In this document: positions 24,761-34,403 of the stretch, one piece after another
Numbering within the stretch: position 1 is the stretch's first letter
Layout of the letters: each line of letters starts with the position of its first letter
Assembly (NCBI GenBank): GCA_947589225.1
Contig: CANQBC010000006.1
Coordinates: 1-64,000 of the forward strand
Direction of reading: 5' to 3'
Origin: an uncultured Oscillospiraceae bacterium
GTDB taxonomy: Bacteria > Bacillota > Clostridia > Oscillospirales > Oscillospiraceae
Length of the DNA: 64,000 nt
Position numbers and translations under genes: made by a program
The notes under the pieces: model-generated
What the model was told of the DNA's origin: nothing
Databases searched by the model: none
The model's input: only the letters and a program-made list of their open reading frames with translations

Positions 24761-27349
24761 GATGTTGCTGGCGTTGGGGAGATACCGCCCATAGTTCGGC
24801 GTCTTGGTGGGGTCTTCATCTTCGGGACTTCCCATGTAGCGGATGCGGAAGGCGGTCTTCGCGGAGGGGATGGTCTTGCCCGTCTCGGAATCTACCTTGA
24901 CCACCTTGACGACGTTTTCTTTGTCGGCGTTGTGGATGTCGGTGGAAATCACCTGGCCGTCATGGTCGATGACGATGACCATGCTCTCCTTGACGTAGCG
25001 GTCCTTATCCGCTTTGATTTCGGTTACGAGATATGTGCCGTATGGGATATGGGAGACAGAAATCTGTCCGAACTCGCTGGGCGTCAGCGGATGCTCTTCA
25101 TCGGCGGGAGTGCCTGTGCCATCCGTCATAACGTCGTAGCAGTGCATGAACTTGTTCTGTTCCTTGGATTCCACGACCTTGATATAGGGGCAGTCCTCGT
25201 ACCCTTCGAACATCTCCGCGGCCTTGGCGACAGAGACATTGGGGAGAGTAGCGCTGGCGTCTATCACGCGGATAGTCCACTTGGAATTCGTGGAGTAGTT
25301 TTTCCCGGATACCACGCCGCCGGCCATCGTCCCCTTGCCGCTTTCGGCGGAGAAGATGTCGTCTGTGGCCTGCGTCTTGATGATTTGCAGGTCGCCGTCG
25401 TGGTGCGTATTGATGAACACATCGCCATCCCCATCTGTAAGCGCGCAGGGGTCGTCCCAGGTCGCCATGATGGAGTTATCGTCCGTCAGAGCGGAAACTC
25501 TGCTCTGCGCAGAGGGCGAAGCGTCACCGCTGACGGAAATCGTATATTCGATGTCGCCCCATTCCTCATCGGGAGCTTTGCGTTCGGGAGTTTCCGCGTG
25601 GTATGTGATATGATAGGTGTACGTCGTGCCGGTGCCATCGTGCCCGGTGGGAGCGCCGCTTTCGGTGACGGTGATGTCGCAGGACGCATCCCACTCGTAT
25701 TTGCTCTCGAATTCTACCTTTTCGGGCTCATCATCAGGATTGCTCCCGGATGATTCCCATTCGGCCATGGCGTCGGGGTCCTGCCATTCGCCCATGATGA
25801 CATTTTCTGTTGACACGGTTTTTGCTTCAACATCTTGTCCCCATGGGGAAACGGTTACCGACGCTCCGTGGCCGTATACGTCAGCTTCAGAATAAAGGGT
25901 CTGGCTTGGAGCGATATCAGGGGTACATTGGACCATGAATTCCGCCGCCAGGGAGGAACCGCCGACTGCGGTACAGCTGTCGCTGTCATACCCAACAGCG
26001 TTGTCCTTTTTGTGCTGAGCGAGAATAAAAGTAGGGAAGTTCGGCCGCACGTTAAGTTTTGGCGTTAATGTTGCCACAAACGCGATAGACTGAGCGCCGG
26101 TGATAAATGCCGGGGTATAGGCGCCGAAGAACGACTGCTTCCGGCTGTTCCCGCGGGCGAAAATAGCCCAGGAATCGTCCGTGTAAGTTTTCCCGATGGC
26201 TTCGTCACCCGGCTCGGGGATTTTGTCCTCCTGGAGGAACTGCACGGTATAGACAGGGGAATCGCCAATCGGGTTCCCATCATCATCAGTTTCGGGCTTT
26301 GAGATAGAGACTTTCAGAGAACCATCGCTGTTTCGTGTGATAGAAAAACTGTTATCGGCATCGCCAACTTTGGCTGTGTTGCCCGGTTCGAAGTGCTGAA
26401 TCTTATCGTTGATGGCCACATAGTGGATAAGATTCATGCTGGCCTTTGTAGTGTCATCCTTGGGTGTAAGCGTAAATTCCTGGGTGGAATCGCTGTCGCT
26501 GTTGAACAGGATTGTGTAAGGATTGGCCTTAGCTGACTCTTTGTTCCCGTAGGTCTTACGGTTGGAGCCCTTTTCGTTAACGAAACGCATGGAGCCGGCC
26601 ACGCCAGCCTCGCCGGCGTCGGAGGAGTAAACGCGATTCTTCTCCTCTAAGATGGCATTCAGCGCGGCCCACAGGTCCTTGGCCTTCAGGCCCGTACCGT
26701 TCTGAAAGTAGCCGCCGGGACCTTCTGGCAGCGTATCGTACTCGTTAATCATCTGGGCGAGTGACCGCTGCATCGTATCGACGCAGACCCAGATAGAAAA
26801 CTGCACCGCGATATACGCTGCCTGGGAGAACCCAGTGTTTGCGGTATCAGGGGAGTTGAACGACTGCCCCTTGTTGGCATAGAAGACGCTCATCATCTGC
26901 ATGATGTCGTCCAGCTTGCTCTGGGAGAGCGTCTCAAGAATGGTCGGGTCGGTGATGTCGTCCCAATACGCGGCGTTACCGTACGTGGTATTGCCCAAAT
27001 CTGTGTGCGCTTCCGCGGAGGCAATGATGTCTACAAGCTCATCGCCGTGGCCAACGGTGAATTGGTAGTTGGCGCCATCGCCATAGTCCACCGCCACGCC
27101 GGGGTCGACGCAGAACAGGGGATAACCCGATTCACGGTCGAATGGCGCCCAGTCATGGTAACATCTCGCGGGTTCCGTCCCGGCTGAGGTGCGTATGACT
27201 GGGAACATGGGCCAGGGGTAGTCAAACGACCGCACCGTCGAGCTGGAAGGGGCAGAAGAGGCCGCGAACGCTGTCGCGGGGAACAGCCCCGATACCATGA
27301 CAAGGCAGAGAAGAATTGTCAGGATTCGAACAGATACTTTTTTTCGCAT
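23984..27349 (-). CDS. Thioester/SpaA-type surface adhesin, 3' truncated
   Basis: Secreted: KKVSVRILTILLCLVMVSG plus an Ala-rich cleavage region. An N-terminal thioester-type domain has FCVDPGVAVDYG for the Cys and YIAVQFSIWV for the Gln partner. A long beta-rich middle follows, then SpaA/Cna-B repeats: VVKVDSETGKTIPSAKTAF and YELPYGIYQLEEILVPEGYYV. Authentic sequence ends near VTKQDDHTDGEE at about 24370; beyond that the frame is antisense to the coiled-coil gene, so the wall anchor (LPXTG and tail) is lost. The start is ATG 27349, nine bases after AAAGGAG. Confidence 0.75.
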   Translation of the reverse strand: MRKKVSVRILTILLCLVMVSGLFPATAFAASSAPSSSTVRSFDYPWPMFPVIRTSAGTEPARCYHDWAPFDRESGYPLFCVDPGVAVDYGDGANYQFTVGHGDELVDIIASAEAHTDLGNTTYGNAAYWDDITDPTILETLSQSKLDDIMQMMSVFYANKGQSFNSPDTANTGFSQAAYIAVQFSIWVCVDTMQRSLAQMINEYDTLPEGPGGYFQNGTGLKAKDLWAALNAILEEKNRVYSSDAGEAGVAGSMRFVNEKGSNRKTYGNKESAKANPYTILFNSDSDSTQEFTLTPKDDTTKASMNLIHYVAINDKIQHFEPGNTAKVGDADNSFSITRNSDGSLKVSISKPETDDDGNPIGDSPVYTVQFLQEDKIPEPGDEAIGKTYTDDSWAIFARGNSRKQSFFGAYTPAFITGAQSIAFVATLTPKLNVRPNFPTFILAQHKKDNAVGYDSDSCTAVGGSSLAAEFMVQCTPDIAPSQTLYSEADVYGHGASVTVSPWGQDVEAKTVSTENVIMGEWQDPDAMAEWESSGSNPDDEPEKVEFESKYEWDASCDITVTESGAPTGHDGTGTTYTYHITYHAETPERKAPDEEWGDIEYTISVSGDASPSAQSRVSALTDDNSIMATWDDPCALTDGDGDVFINTHHDGDLQIIKTQATDDIFSAESGKGTMAGGVVSGKNYSTNSKWTIRVIDASATLPNVSVAKAAEMFEGYEDCPYIKVVESKEQNKFMHCYDVMTDGTGTPADEEHPLTPSEFGQISVSHIPYGTYLVTEIKADKDRYVKESMVIVIDHDGQVISTDIHNADKENVVKVVKVDSETGKTIPSAKTAFRIRYMGSPEDEDPTKTPNYGRYLPNASNILSSAGEPEDYIFYTDEAGEITIRYELPYGIYQLEEILVPEGYYVGTYDETGVVTGDERDPERGIGSEGQSESYGEGDDNHQTYGEDMTFTDRVAIYDAAGNKVDYTNDGNIVYNYYTFEVTKQDDHTDGEEVSVLDILILLFRNFIRAAGVFLRLDNHFIRNAFDVLLLHFFDWEVNRSESAGSFTANLNLMELQVHDTLRGVAFISDISDFLSKLHIQRVFFRLCFKWAELTESHLASLQAVLIPGGRTILVGRTRF

Positions 27350-27371
27350 GGACATAATCTCCTTTCAGATT

Positions 27372-28103
27372 TCACTTCGCGTAGAACTGGACTACCACGT
27401 TTTCGGGGTCCTCCGTAGATATGCGGACCGCGATGTTGGTGTAGCCCTGCTCATACAGGCAGTTAAGAGTGGTAAAAAGTTTATATTTAACTTTGCAGCC
27501 GCTGTGTTCAGCGGCGACTGTAAAGGAATTTTCGTATATGAGGTCTTTGTCGTCGACGTCATCACTGATGGCGAATCCAAAAGTGGCGGACCCGTAGGTC
27601 TCCAGCTCCTTTTTGACCACCCCGGCGTCGAAATCGCTCATGCTGAAAGCGGCATATGGGGCGTCAATGAGCGTTGAGCCCGTGCCCTGGACGACCAATA
27701 CCGTGTACTGATAAATCCCATCCGCTTTCGTCGTGATGATACAGGCGCCGTCTCCATACGGTGTGATATTCCCATTCTCATCGACCTGAGCTACCAGGCT
27801 GTTGTCGCTCGAAAAGGAAACTTCCTCCGCTTCGAACGGCAGTTCAAGCCGGCAGCTCTCATCTGCGGTGATGGTCACCTGAGACGGATATGTAAGGGTG
27901 AGCAGCATTCGCTTGTTGTCCGTAGACAGCTCGGCATCGCCGAAAAGCGCCTCCCGGATAGACAGGTTGGACGCCGTGAGGTCTGCGTCGGAAGTGCTGG
28001 CGGTCTGTTCTGCTGTCTCAGTTCCGGGCGGGGTCGCATTGGCACAGGCCGATAAAGAGAGAAGCAGGGAGAGCGTAAAAAAGAGGCATATCGTTTTCTT
28101 CAT
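27372..28103 (-). CDS. Secreted lipoprotein with Big-like domain
   Basis: 243 residues. Type II signal peptide with lipobox LSAC at residues 17-20 (KTICLFFTLSLLLSLSAC), then a Thr/Ser-rich tether. The body contains a Big2-like fold (SSDNSLVAQVDENGNITPYGDGA) and a C-terminal domain of unknown type (FDAGVVKKELETYGSATFGFAISDD). It lies 22 bases upstream of the surface adhesin on the same strand, so the two are probably co-expressed. No function can be assigned beyond an extracellular, membrane-tethered protein. Confidence 0.8.
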   Translation of the reverse strand: MKKTICLFFTLSLLLSLSACANATPPGTETAEQTASTSDADLTASNLSIREALFGDAELSTDNKRMLLTLTYPSQVTITADESCRLELPFEAEEVSFSSDNSLVAQVDENGNITPYGDGACIITTKADGIYQYTVLVVQGTGSTLIDAPYAAFSMSDFDAGVVKKELETYGSATFGFAISDDVDDKDLIYENSFTVAAEHSGCKVKYKLFTTLNCLYEQGYTNIAVRISTEDPENVVVQFYAK

Positions 28104-28190
28104 AGTGGGATGACTTCCTTTCGTGGATGTTCTGGCGCAAGATGAAATTCGCGCTCAAAATTAGTATGGATGAAGAGCATTCACAAAAAA

Positions 28191-28219
28191 AGAAGGGGCC
28201 GGTTTCCCGGCCTCCTTCT
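28191..28219 (-). terminator. Terminator after the 292-residue AbrB-like gene
   Basis: AGAAGG-GGCCGG pairs with CCGGCC-TCCTTCT around a small loop, three bases after the stop codon. On the minus strand T8 follows. It separates this gene from the lipoprotein-adhesin pair downstream. Confidence 0.85.
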
Positions 28220-28221
28220 TG

Positions 28222-29100
28222 TCACATTGAAATTGCTTCTTCTATTCCCTCAATAGCTCGCTGCGCGGAGATGATAGCGTCGATTGCTTTGCCGGCCCCA
28301 AGGTGGGGCAGACAGTTGTCGCAGCTCTTTGCGCGGAAATGCTCCCGCGAGATGGTTCGGATGGGGGTTCCACACACAGCGCACAGCTCGGGCTTCCCCT
28401 CAACTATGATGGCGTTTCTCTTTTTGGAGAACCAGGCGACCAACGACTTGTCGTCCCAGCCGTAGCAGACACCCGCAAGGCTTATGCCGCTATTATACGG
28501 AGCGTTGAATGTCACCCCGGTCAGTGCGGGGTGGAAACTGGTGCCTGAAATTCGGTCGTTCATACGCGGGTATTTTCCCCGAAACGACGGCCGGAGTTCA
28601 ATCCAGCGGCGCCCATAGTGGTCGTAGACTGTTACAGACAGCTCGCACTCTCCCTTTATTCCCATCTGCTTGCGCATTTCAGAGGGGAGTCCAACCTTCC
28701 TGGTGATGGGCTTCAGGGGAGTCAGCTTTTCCACGGGGAATGCATCAGCCTCTTTGAAAAAGCTGTTATCGGGGGCAGGCAGAAAGCTGAAGTCCGGGTA
28801 ATGCTCGTAGTCGGCCGTCTCCGGGTCCCCCCGGAAATCCGGATGCATGAGGTAAAACGTCTCGTCAATCTGGACGACATACACTTTACCTTTGATTCCG
28901 GCCGCCGCTGTCACATACGCGGGAATCATCAGCTTGGGAGGTTGCTGCTCCGCACAACACCGGCGGAGAAAATCAAATCGGTAATCTCCAAGATACGGCT
29001 GGATTCTGATGCAGTGATGAGCCGCGCTGATGTCATACATTTGGTTGATATTCAGATATTTTGATGAAAATATTGTATTTTTTGACAATGTCTGATACAT
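28222..29100 (-). CDS. AbrB-like DNA-binding protein with zinc ribbon (A)
   Basis: 292 residues. Two segments look like swapped-hairpin AbrB/SpoVT domains: MIPAYVTAAAGIKGKVYVVQ and, more clearly, ITRKVGLPSEMRKQMGIKGE followed by LSVTVYDHYGRRWIELRP. The C terminus has four cysteines, CAVCGTPI and CDNCL, a probable zinc ribbon, then a helix. The architecture matches the next gene upstream (29103), so this is a paralogous or cooperating pair. Probably a transcriptional regulator or nucleoid-type protein. Targets unknown. The start is ATG 29100; internal ATGs are possible. Confidence 0.6.
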   Translation of the reverse strand: MYQTLSKNTIFSSKYLNINQMYDISAAHHCIRIQPYLGDYRFDFLRRCCAEQQPPKLMIPAYVTAAAGIKGKVYVVQIDETFYLMHPDFRGDPETADYEHYPDFSFLPAPDNSFFKEADAFPVEKLTPLKPITRKVGLPSEMRKQMGIKGECELSVTVYDHYGRRWIELRPSFRGKYPRMNDRISGTSFHPALTGVTFNAPYNSGISLAGVCYGWDDKSLVAWFSKKRNAIIVEGKPELCAVCGTPIRTISREHFRAKSCDNCLPHLGAGKAIDAIISAQRAIEGIEEAISM

Positions 29101-29102
29101 TT

Positions 29103-30293
29103 TTAAATCTCCAATCCATCAAGTTTTTTTATGGCGGCGTCCAACTGTTTCCTGCTCTCTTCGACCGCGGCCTTTATGGACCTGGCCTTTTTGATAGTTT
29201 CCTGTACGGTGTCGATGGCGTCGGCACAATCGGGGCAGAGCGGTACAGTTTTGAGGGCGCCCTTGTCGTGCAAGTCTCCGCAGAACCCGCAGGCGTCCTT
29301 CCTCCCGTATATGGTCAGTTTTCCTTTTTCTGTTTTTACGCCCACGACATCATCCTCCTGGATTTCATATTTCCGGCAGAATTCCACGGGCAGGATGAAG
29401 GGGCCGGTGACGTGGCGCTTAACCGTTCGTACAGATGCGTAGAATTCGTCTAAGTACCTTCTATCGCGGGGTATGGTCGGAAGGGCGTTTTCTTCGGGCT
29501 TTAACGGCTCGACCGTTATTGTGTGCGTCTTGACAAGGTCGAAGGTGCACTTCAGATTGACGCCCTCGCTGTACAGCTCGGTGCCGATGTTGAGGGCCGC
29601 TCTCTGATGCTTTGTCAGATAAAGATAGCGTCCGCCGCGGACGATACCGTCCATATCGATGGGCCGCATCGTAGTGACATAATGCATCTCATCTGGCCGT
29701 GTCGTTCTGATATAGAAGGTCCCGTCGCGTTCCACCACGCTTACGACCTCTTTCTTATCCCAGCCAAGGTACTCGGTCAATTCCCTGGGGATGATGATTT
29801 GGGTCGTATGAGCGCCTTTGTAGCGGCATGTGTAACTCAGGAATCCTTTTTCGGAAGTGCATTTGCTGAGGATGTCGTATAGCTTTTTCTTGCGGATTTT
29901 CTCATTCAGAATGTTGCAGTCTTTGTTGTATATTTTGGCCGCTTCTTTCCCATCGCATATGTCCTTGAGGATTTGCTCCCCTGCCTGGAATATCGACCGG
30001 CGAAGAAACCGGCTGTCTTTCGCGGGGTGTTCCCTCAGAACATTGATGGCGTATTCATCCGATTCCTTGGTCCGAGGCGTTGAAAAGAGCTCCGACAGAT
30101 ACCGAAGGAACCCGGCGAGCATTTCCTGAGAAATAAACGGCAGGGCAAAGGACGGAGCAGGAGTCATTGCGATTGCTCCACCAGGAGCGATGGAAAAGCG
30201 ATAGGGAATACCTATCGGCTCCTGTCCAACTCCTATAGAATTGGACCCTCCCAGCTTGTTGACGCGGATAAGTCTCTCGTTTGTGTTTTTCAT
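29103..30293 (-). CDS. AbrB-like DNA-binding protein with zinc ribbon (B)
   Basis: About 396 residues from ATG 30293, with AAAGGGAG 11 bases upstream. The middle holds IIIPRELTEYLGWDKKEVVSV and the C-terminal part holds FILPVEFCRKYEIQEDDVVG with VKTEKGKLTIYG, both AbrB-type hairpins (P-x-E/x-hydrophobic pattern). Then comes CGFCG...CPDC, a probable zinc ribbon, and a terminal coiled coil (IKKARSIKAAVEESRKQL). It overlaps or abuts the start of the related 292-residue gene with two bases between, so the two are one operon and may form a hetero-complex. Confidence 0.6.
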   Translation of the reverse strand: MKNTNERLIRVNKLGGSNSIGVGQEPIGIPYRFSIAPGGAIAMTPAPSFALPFISQEMLAGFLRYLSELFSTPRTKESDEYAINVLREHPAKDSRFLRRSIFQAGEQILKDICDGKEAAKIYNKDCNILNEKIRKKKLYDILSKCTSEKGFLSYTCRYKGAHTTQIIIPRELTEYLGWDKKEVVSVVERDGTFYIRTTRPDEMHYVTTMRPIDMDGIVRGGRYLYLTKHQRAALNIGTELYSEGVNLKCTFDLVKTHTITVEPLKPEENALPTIPRDRRYLDEFYASVRTVKRHVTGPFILPVEFCRKYEIQEDDVVGVKTEKGKLTIYGRKDACGFCGDLHDKGALKTVPLCPDCADAIDTVQETIKKARSIKAAVEESRKQLDAAIKKLDGLEI

Positions 30294-30425
30294 GGTGATT
30301 ATGCTCCCTTTCGTGTAAAATATTTGATAGGGGTAGGGGTGTGAGGTATAGAAGAAATCGTTTCTCCAATCGTCACACAAAATCGATGTTATAAGTATGG
30401 ATTATTAAAGACAGATGAAAAAAAT

Positions 30426-30451
30426 GAGAGCCAGGCATTCGCCTGACTCTC
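30426..30451 (-). terminator. Hairpin terminator between the SLH-CAP gene and the AbrB-like operon
   Basis: GAGAGCCAGGC pairs with GCCTGACTCTC around ATTC, with one mismatch. A run of seven T on the minus strand follows. It ends the transcript of the SLH-CAP gene about 120 bases past its stop. The bases 30452-30571 contain nothing else recognised. Confidence 0.75.
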
Positions 30452-30571
30452 GTTTGCGTATTGTATTAATTAAACCTTAGACGTAATCGTCTCTGTTGAT
30501 GTTCATGATTGCGTCTGCCATTCCTGTTTTAAACATGCAATCCAATCACAGTTGTCGAACCGCTTATAATA

Positions 30572-32830
30572 TCAGTCAACGACACCAAACCACTGGACAG
30601 CATAGATGTTCCCTTTTCCAACATGAAGCCCACAAACCATCCGATTGTTATCAACAGGAAGAAGAATTTCCTTCCTATGGCCGATATCGCTCATCCAGAG
30701 GTTGAAGAAGTAGCGGGCTTCGGTTTCTGGCTTGTTGGGTGTGTAAAGACATCCATCAACCTCCATATAGTTAAACCCAACCATTGCGATGTTTTCACCG
30801 CCCCAACGTTCTGTACACCCCATTTCTCTCTGGAGGTCTGTAATGGTTTCGCCATTCGGACGGTTGTGGCTATACTTCGTTTTCAGTTCCTCTGCACGGG
30901 CATTCACGGTGGCCTGAGATATCGGGTCAGAGGAATACACGGCATCTGTCAGCCCAGCCTCTCTCCGCGCCTCGTTCACCAGCTTGAGCATCTCAGCAGC
31001 GTAAGCCGCGATGTAGTCGTCGTTGACTTCGTAGTACTGCTCACCAATCGACACAGTTACCTTGACTTTCAGCGTCGTGCCATCGGCCTTGTGAGTCACC
31101 GTAACGTAAGCGGTTCTGGGCGCGGAATCGTTGGGCAGGGCGGCATACTCCATCCAGCCCTTCTCATTGACGGTAATGACGCTGGTATCGGAGGATTCAA
31201 AGGTGAAATGGTCCTCAATGTTCCTGTACCAGTTACCGGGACCGTAGACGATGTCATTGAAGGAATCGGAGGAATTGGACTGCTTGTGATTGCAGGTAGG
31301 CTTAATATCTCCCGCCTGGCCGCCCATAAAGGGAGCAACAGAGAGATTGAACTCAGCCTGCTCCACGGTAAACGTGGCGTTCCCGGTGTCCTTCTCCAGC
31401 ACCTTGATGGTGCAGACGGCGGACTTCTTCCCGGCGGTAGCGGTCACGACGGCCTCGCCGGCGGCCTTAGCTGTCACAGTGCAGGTCCCATCCTTATTGT
31501 CCTTGATTTCGATATTCCCGCTCGCCGCGCTCCAAGTCACAGCCGGCTCAGTGGCGTTCGCAGGGGAGACGGTGGCAGTCAGCATGATGCTCCCGTTGAC
31601 TTTCAGCTCGGCGGTGTCCTGGCTGAGGGTGACGCCGTCCACATCGATGTATTTCGCCTTCACGGTGACCGTGCAGGAAGCGGACACATTGCCCGCGGTA
31701 GCGGTGATGATGGCAGTCCCGGCGCTCTTGGCGACGATGGTGCCATCCTGCTTCACAACAGCCACCTGACCGTTGTTGGTGCCCCAATGGACAGTCTTAT
31801 CGGTGGCATTGGTCGGGAGGACAGAAGCGGTGAGAGCCTTGGTGTCGCCCTCGGTCATTTCCAGGCTGGTCGCGCTCAGCTTGACATTGGTGATTTCGGA
31901 ATCAGTGGGAATCTCAGGGGCAGGAGTATCATTGCCCTTGGTAATGGTCACGCTGCAGGCGGCGGCGTAGCCGGTCTGGGTGAGAGCCGTCACAGTGACA
32001 GTGCCCTCCGCCCTGCCGGTGACGATACCATTCGCGTCAACAGTCGCAATGCGGGAATCCGCGGAAGCCCAGATGATGTTATCCGCGACTCCTTCAGGAA
32101 CCGTGTAAGCGTACAGCTGAGCGACATACCCGGAGGGCATCGTCACAGCCGTATTGCTGAGCGCCAGGCCAACGGAGCCGGTATAGGAGTCAAGGAAGGA
32201 ATCCACCCGCATGAAGAACGTGGCGGCCTCCGCACGGGTAATGTTGCGCAGGGGGTCTACATAGCCATTGGAGCCATTTAGGAATCCGATGCGGCGCATC
32301 TCATCCACGGCGACCTTGGCGTAACCGCTGACCTTAGCGGCGTCGGCAAAGGACTTGGTCGCGGTGGGGGAATCCTGCATCTCCACCCCAAGACGGTTCA
32401 GGAACCGATAGATGATAACCGCCATCTGCTCACGGGTCAGATTCTGATTGGGGAGGAAGCTGTCGGCGGATACTCCGTTGATGAAGCCGTTCTCATAGCC
32501 CCACTCAACGCTGGGACCGTACCAGCTGCCGAAGTTGTTGTCCACAAAAGCGTGGTTGTTGATGATGCTTGCCTCTTTCACGCCAGCCATCCTGGCCAGT
32601 ACGGTGACGAACATGCCCCTGGTCATAGGTGCGTTGGGGGCGAAGGTGGTGTCAGATGTACCAGCGAACAGCTTGTGGGTGGTGACGTACTCCACAGCGT
32701 CGGCATACCAGGCGCCGGGAGACACATCGGTGAAGCCGGCGTTCGTCTCGGTGTCAGCCGCCATAGCGGGAATACACAGAGACAGGAGCATGGTGAGCGT
32801 CAAAATCATCGTGATAATTCTTTTCTTCAT
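30572..32830 (-). CDS. S-layer-homology, Big2 and CAP-domain surface protein
   Basis: 752 residues. The signal peptide KKRIITMILTLTMLLSLCIP is followed by three SLH repeats (about 30-210: FTDVSPGAWYADAVEY, FVDNNFGSWYGPSVEWGYENG, ITRAEAATFFMR) that bind pyruvylated wall polymer. Three or so Big2 Ig-like domains follow (about 215-480: VTGRAEGTVTVTALT, VSPANATEPAVTWSAASG). The C-terminal CAP/SCP domain (about 625-752) has MLKLVNEARREAGL, YSHNRPNGETI, GENIA and LPVDNNRMVCGLHVG. The start is ATG 32830 with GAGG nine bases upstream. Function of bacterial CAP domains is unsettled; adhesion or peptidase-like roles are proposed. Confidence 0.85.
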   Translation of the reverse strand: MKKRIITMILTLTMLLSLCIPAMAADTETNAGFTDVSPGAWYADAVEYVTTHKLFAGTSDTTFAPNAPMTRGMFVTVLARMAGVKEASIINNHAFVDNNFGSWYGPSVEWGYENGFINGVSADSFLPNQNLTREQMAVIIYRFLNRLGVEMQDSPTATKSFADAAKVSGYAKVAVDEMRRIGFLNGSNGYVDPLRNITRAEAATFFMRVDSFLDSYTGSVGLALSNTAVTMPSGYVAQLYAYTVPEGVADNIIWASADSRIATVDANGIVTGRAEGTVTVTALTQTGYAAACSVTITKGNDTPAPEIPTDSEITNVKLSATSLEMTEGDTKALTASVLPTNATDKTVHWGTNNGQVAVVKQDGTIVAKSAGTAIITATAGNVSASCTVTVKAKYIDVDGVTLSQDTAELKVNGSIMLTATVSPANATEPAVTWSAASGNIEIKDNKDGTCTVTAKAAGEAVVTATAGKKSAVCTIKVLEKDTGNATFTVEQAEFNLSVAPFMGGQAGDIKPTCNHKQSNSSDSFNDIVYGPGNWYRNIEDHFTFESSDTSVITVNEKGWMEYAALPNDSAPRTAYVTVTHKADGTTLKVKVTVSIGEQYYEVNDDYIAAYAAEMLKLVNEARREAGLTDAVYSSDPISQATVNARAEELKTKYSHNRPNGETITDLQREMGCTERWGGENIAMVGFNYMEVDGCLYTPNKPETEARYFFNLWMSDIGHRKEILLPVDNNRMVCGLHVGKGNIYAVQWFGVVD

Positions 32831-32971
32831 TGTCGTAGTCCTCATTTCATAGTTTTTTTTGACGCTGTGTGCGTCTCTCATAGATAGTATGTAATAACGC
32901 CTCGCATCGAGCCATTTTTGAATATCAGCGATTCTTTGACGTGATAAAGCGGCCTCCGATGAGGTAAAAAT

Positions 32972-34387
32972 TTATAGTGATAAGTAACAATCTGGCTGGC
33001 TGTCTCGGACTTTGCACCGTTCAATATCATGAACTACGGAATCCACGGCCGCGGCGAACCTGGAATCGCCGTGGGACGCAAACTCGCTCAACGCATTATC
33101 TAAGTGCTGTATCTGGACGATGAGGAATTTGCTGCGCTCCCTGTTTCGAATCTCGGTTTTCTCGTCGGCGATGCAGATGATGCTGTAGACGGGAAGACGT
33201 TCAGCAACGATACTTTTCAGTATCAGCTCATGCCGCCGGACTTGGTAGGCCGGGCTTTTGCACTTTTCCGAGGAACCGTTTTTCTTCGTCCGGTACCAGG
33301 TCTCAGTGTCTTCCACGTCAATGATACCGCTCCAATTCTTTGTCTCAATATGAAGCACCCCGGCAGGGCCAACGAGAAGATGGTCTATCTCCTGGGGTTC
33401 AGGATACTGCGGCGGGTTGGCGAGACGGAGACACGGTTCGTTGCGCTTGCTGATGCAGTCGTGGGCAATCACGCGGTACTCCGGGTGCTCCCTCACAAAC
33501 CAAGTCAGATGGTAGTTGACATCCGCCTCGCCGCGCTTGCCGGCCTCCCGGGCGGCTTCCTCAGAATGTTCATCCGCCCACATTCTCTTTTTGGCCTTTT
33601 TAAAGCGCCATTTTATGTAGGGTAGTGCCTTTATGAGGAACAGTACGATGGCAATCGCTATCGCTATCGACACGACGACGCCGATAACCAATTGGATTTT
33701 CGCCCAGCCGGTCACGAAATCGAACCATCCGCTAAAGGGGTTAGAGGAGGAAGAGCCGGAGGGGGAGGCGGGCTCGCCGGTCCCGGCGGAGCTGTGGCCC
33801 TTGTCCGCGGGGGATTCATCAGGCCGCGCCTCGGGCCGGTCAGGTTCCTCCTCCGGGGCATCGGGAGTCTCGGAGGTGCTGGGGATCTCCGGTGCGGCAG
33901 GATCCTCTGAGGTATCGGGAGTCTCCGGGGTACTGGGAGTCTCGGTGGTGCTGGGGGCCTCCGGGGCATCATATTTAAGTAAGAGACTTCCCAGCTCGTA
34001 CTCGGGCAGATTGCGGTCATTCAGTACCCGCAGGTCGGTCAGCTCAAGGCTCTGCACCGTCCCGGAGCAGGGAGAAATGATAAAGGAGTATTGGCCATCT
34101 CCCTTGACGAAACGCATGAACTCCTCCTGGATGGTCGCCTTGCGTGAAAAAACACCCTCATCCGTGGTCACACGAAGCTCGCAGGTGCCCACCCAGCCAA
34201 GGGATACCTCCCCGCCGGTGTTGTTGGAGTAGGCGACGGTGATGACCTTCCCGTCCCCGGAATCGGAGACGCTGGCGATGTAGGCCGTGAAGTCGTTATC
34301 CTCGGCGGCCAGGACTGGCACAGTCAGCAGACAGGCAAGGACAACGATGGCCAGGAGGAAGGCGCTGAAACGAGAGAGTTTTTTCAT
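32972..34387 (-). CDS. Transmembrane protein with cytoplasmic NERD nuclease-related domain
   Basis: 471 residues. Signal peptide 1-27 (FSAFLLAIVVLACLLTVPVLA), then a beta-rich outer domain about 28-130 (VITVAYSNNTGGEVSLGWVG), a Pro/Thr/Ser/Glu-rich tether about 135-205, and a membrane helix about 222-250 (IQLVIGVVVSIAIAIAIVLF). The C-terminal NERD domain from about 284 has GKRGEADVNYHLTWFV, EIDHLLVGPAGVLHIETKNWSG and YQVRRHELILKS, including the E-x-K nuclease-like motif. NERD proteins are predicted nucleases. One with its sensor outside the cell is unusual. It lies 16 bases after the anchored sigma factor. Confidence 0.8.
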   Translation of the reverse strand: MKKLSRFSAFLLAIVVLACLLTVPVLAAEDNDFTAYIASVSDSGDGKVITVAYSNNTGGEVSLGWVGTCELRVTTDEGVFSRKATIQEEFMRFVKGDGQYSFIISPCSGTVQSLELTDLRVLNDRNLPEYELGSLLLKYDAPEAPSTTETPSTPETPDTSEDPAAPEIPSTSETPDAPEEEPDRPEARPDESPADKGHSSAGTGEPASPSGSSSSNPFSGWFDFVTGWAKIQLVIGVVVSIAIAIAIVLFLIKALPYIKWRFKKAKKRMWADEHSEEAAREAGKRGEADVNYHLTWFVREHPEYRVIAHDCISKRNEPCLRLANPPQYPEPQEIDHLLVGPAGVLHIETKNWSGIIDVEDTETWYRTKKNGSSEKCKSPAYQVRRHELILKSIVAERLPVYSIICIADEKTEIRNRERSKFLIVQIQHLDNALSEFASHGDSRFAAAVDSVVHDIERCKVRDSQPDCYLSL

Positions 34388-34403
34388 AGGAATAGTCTCC
34401 ATT

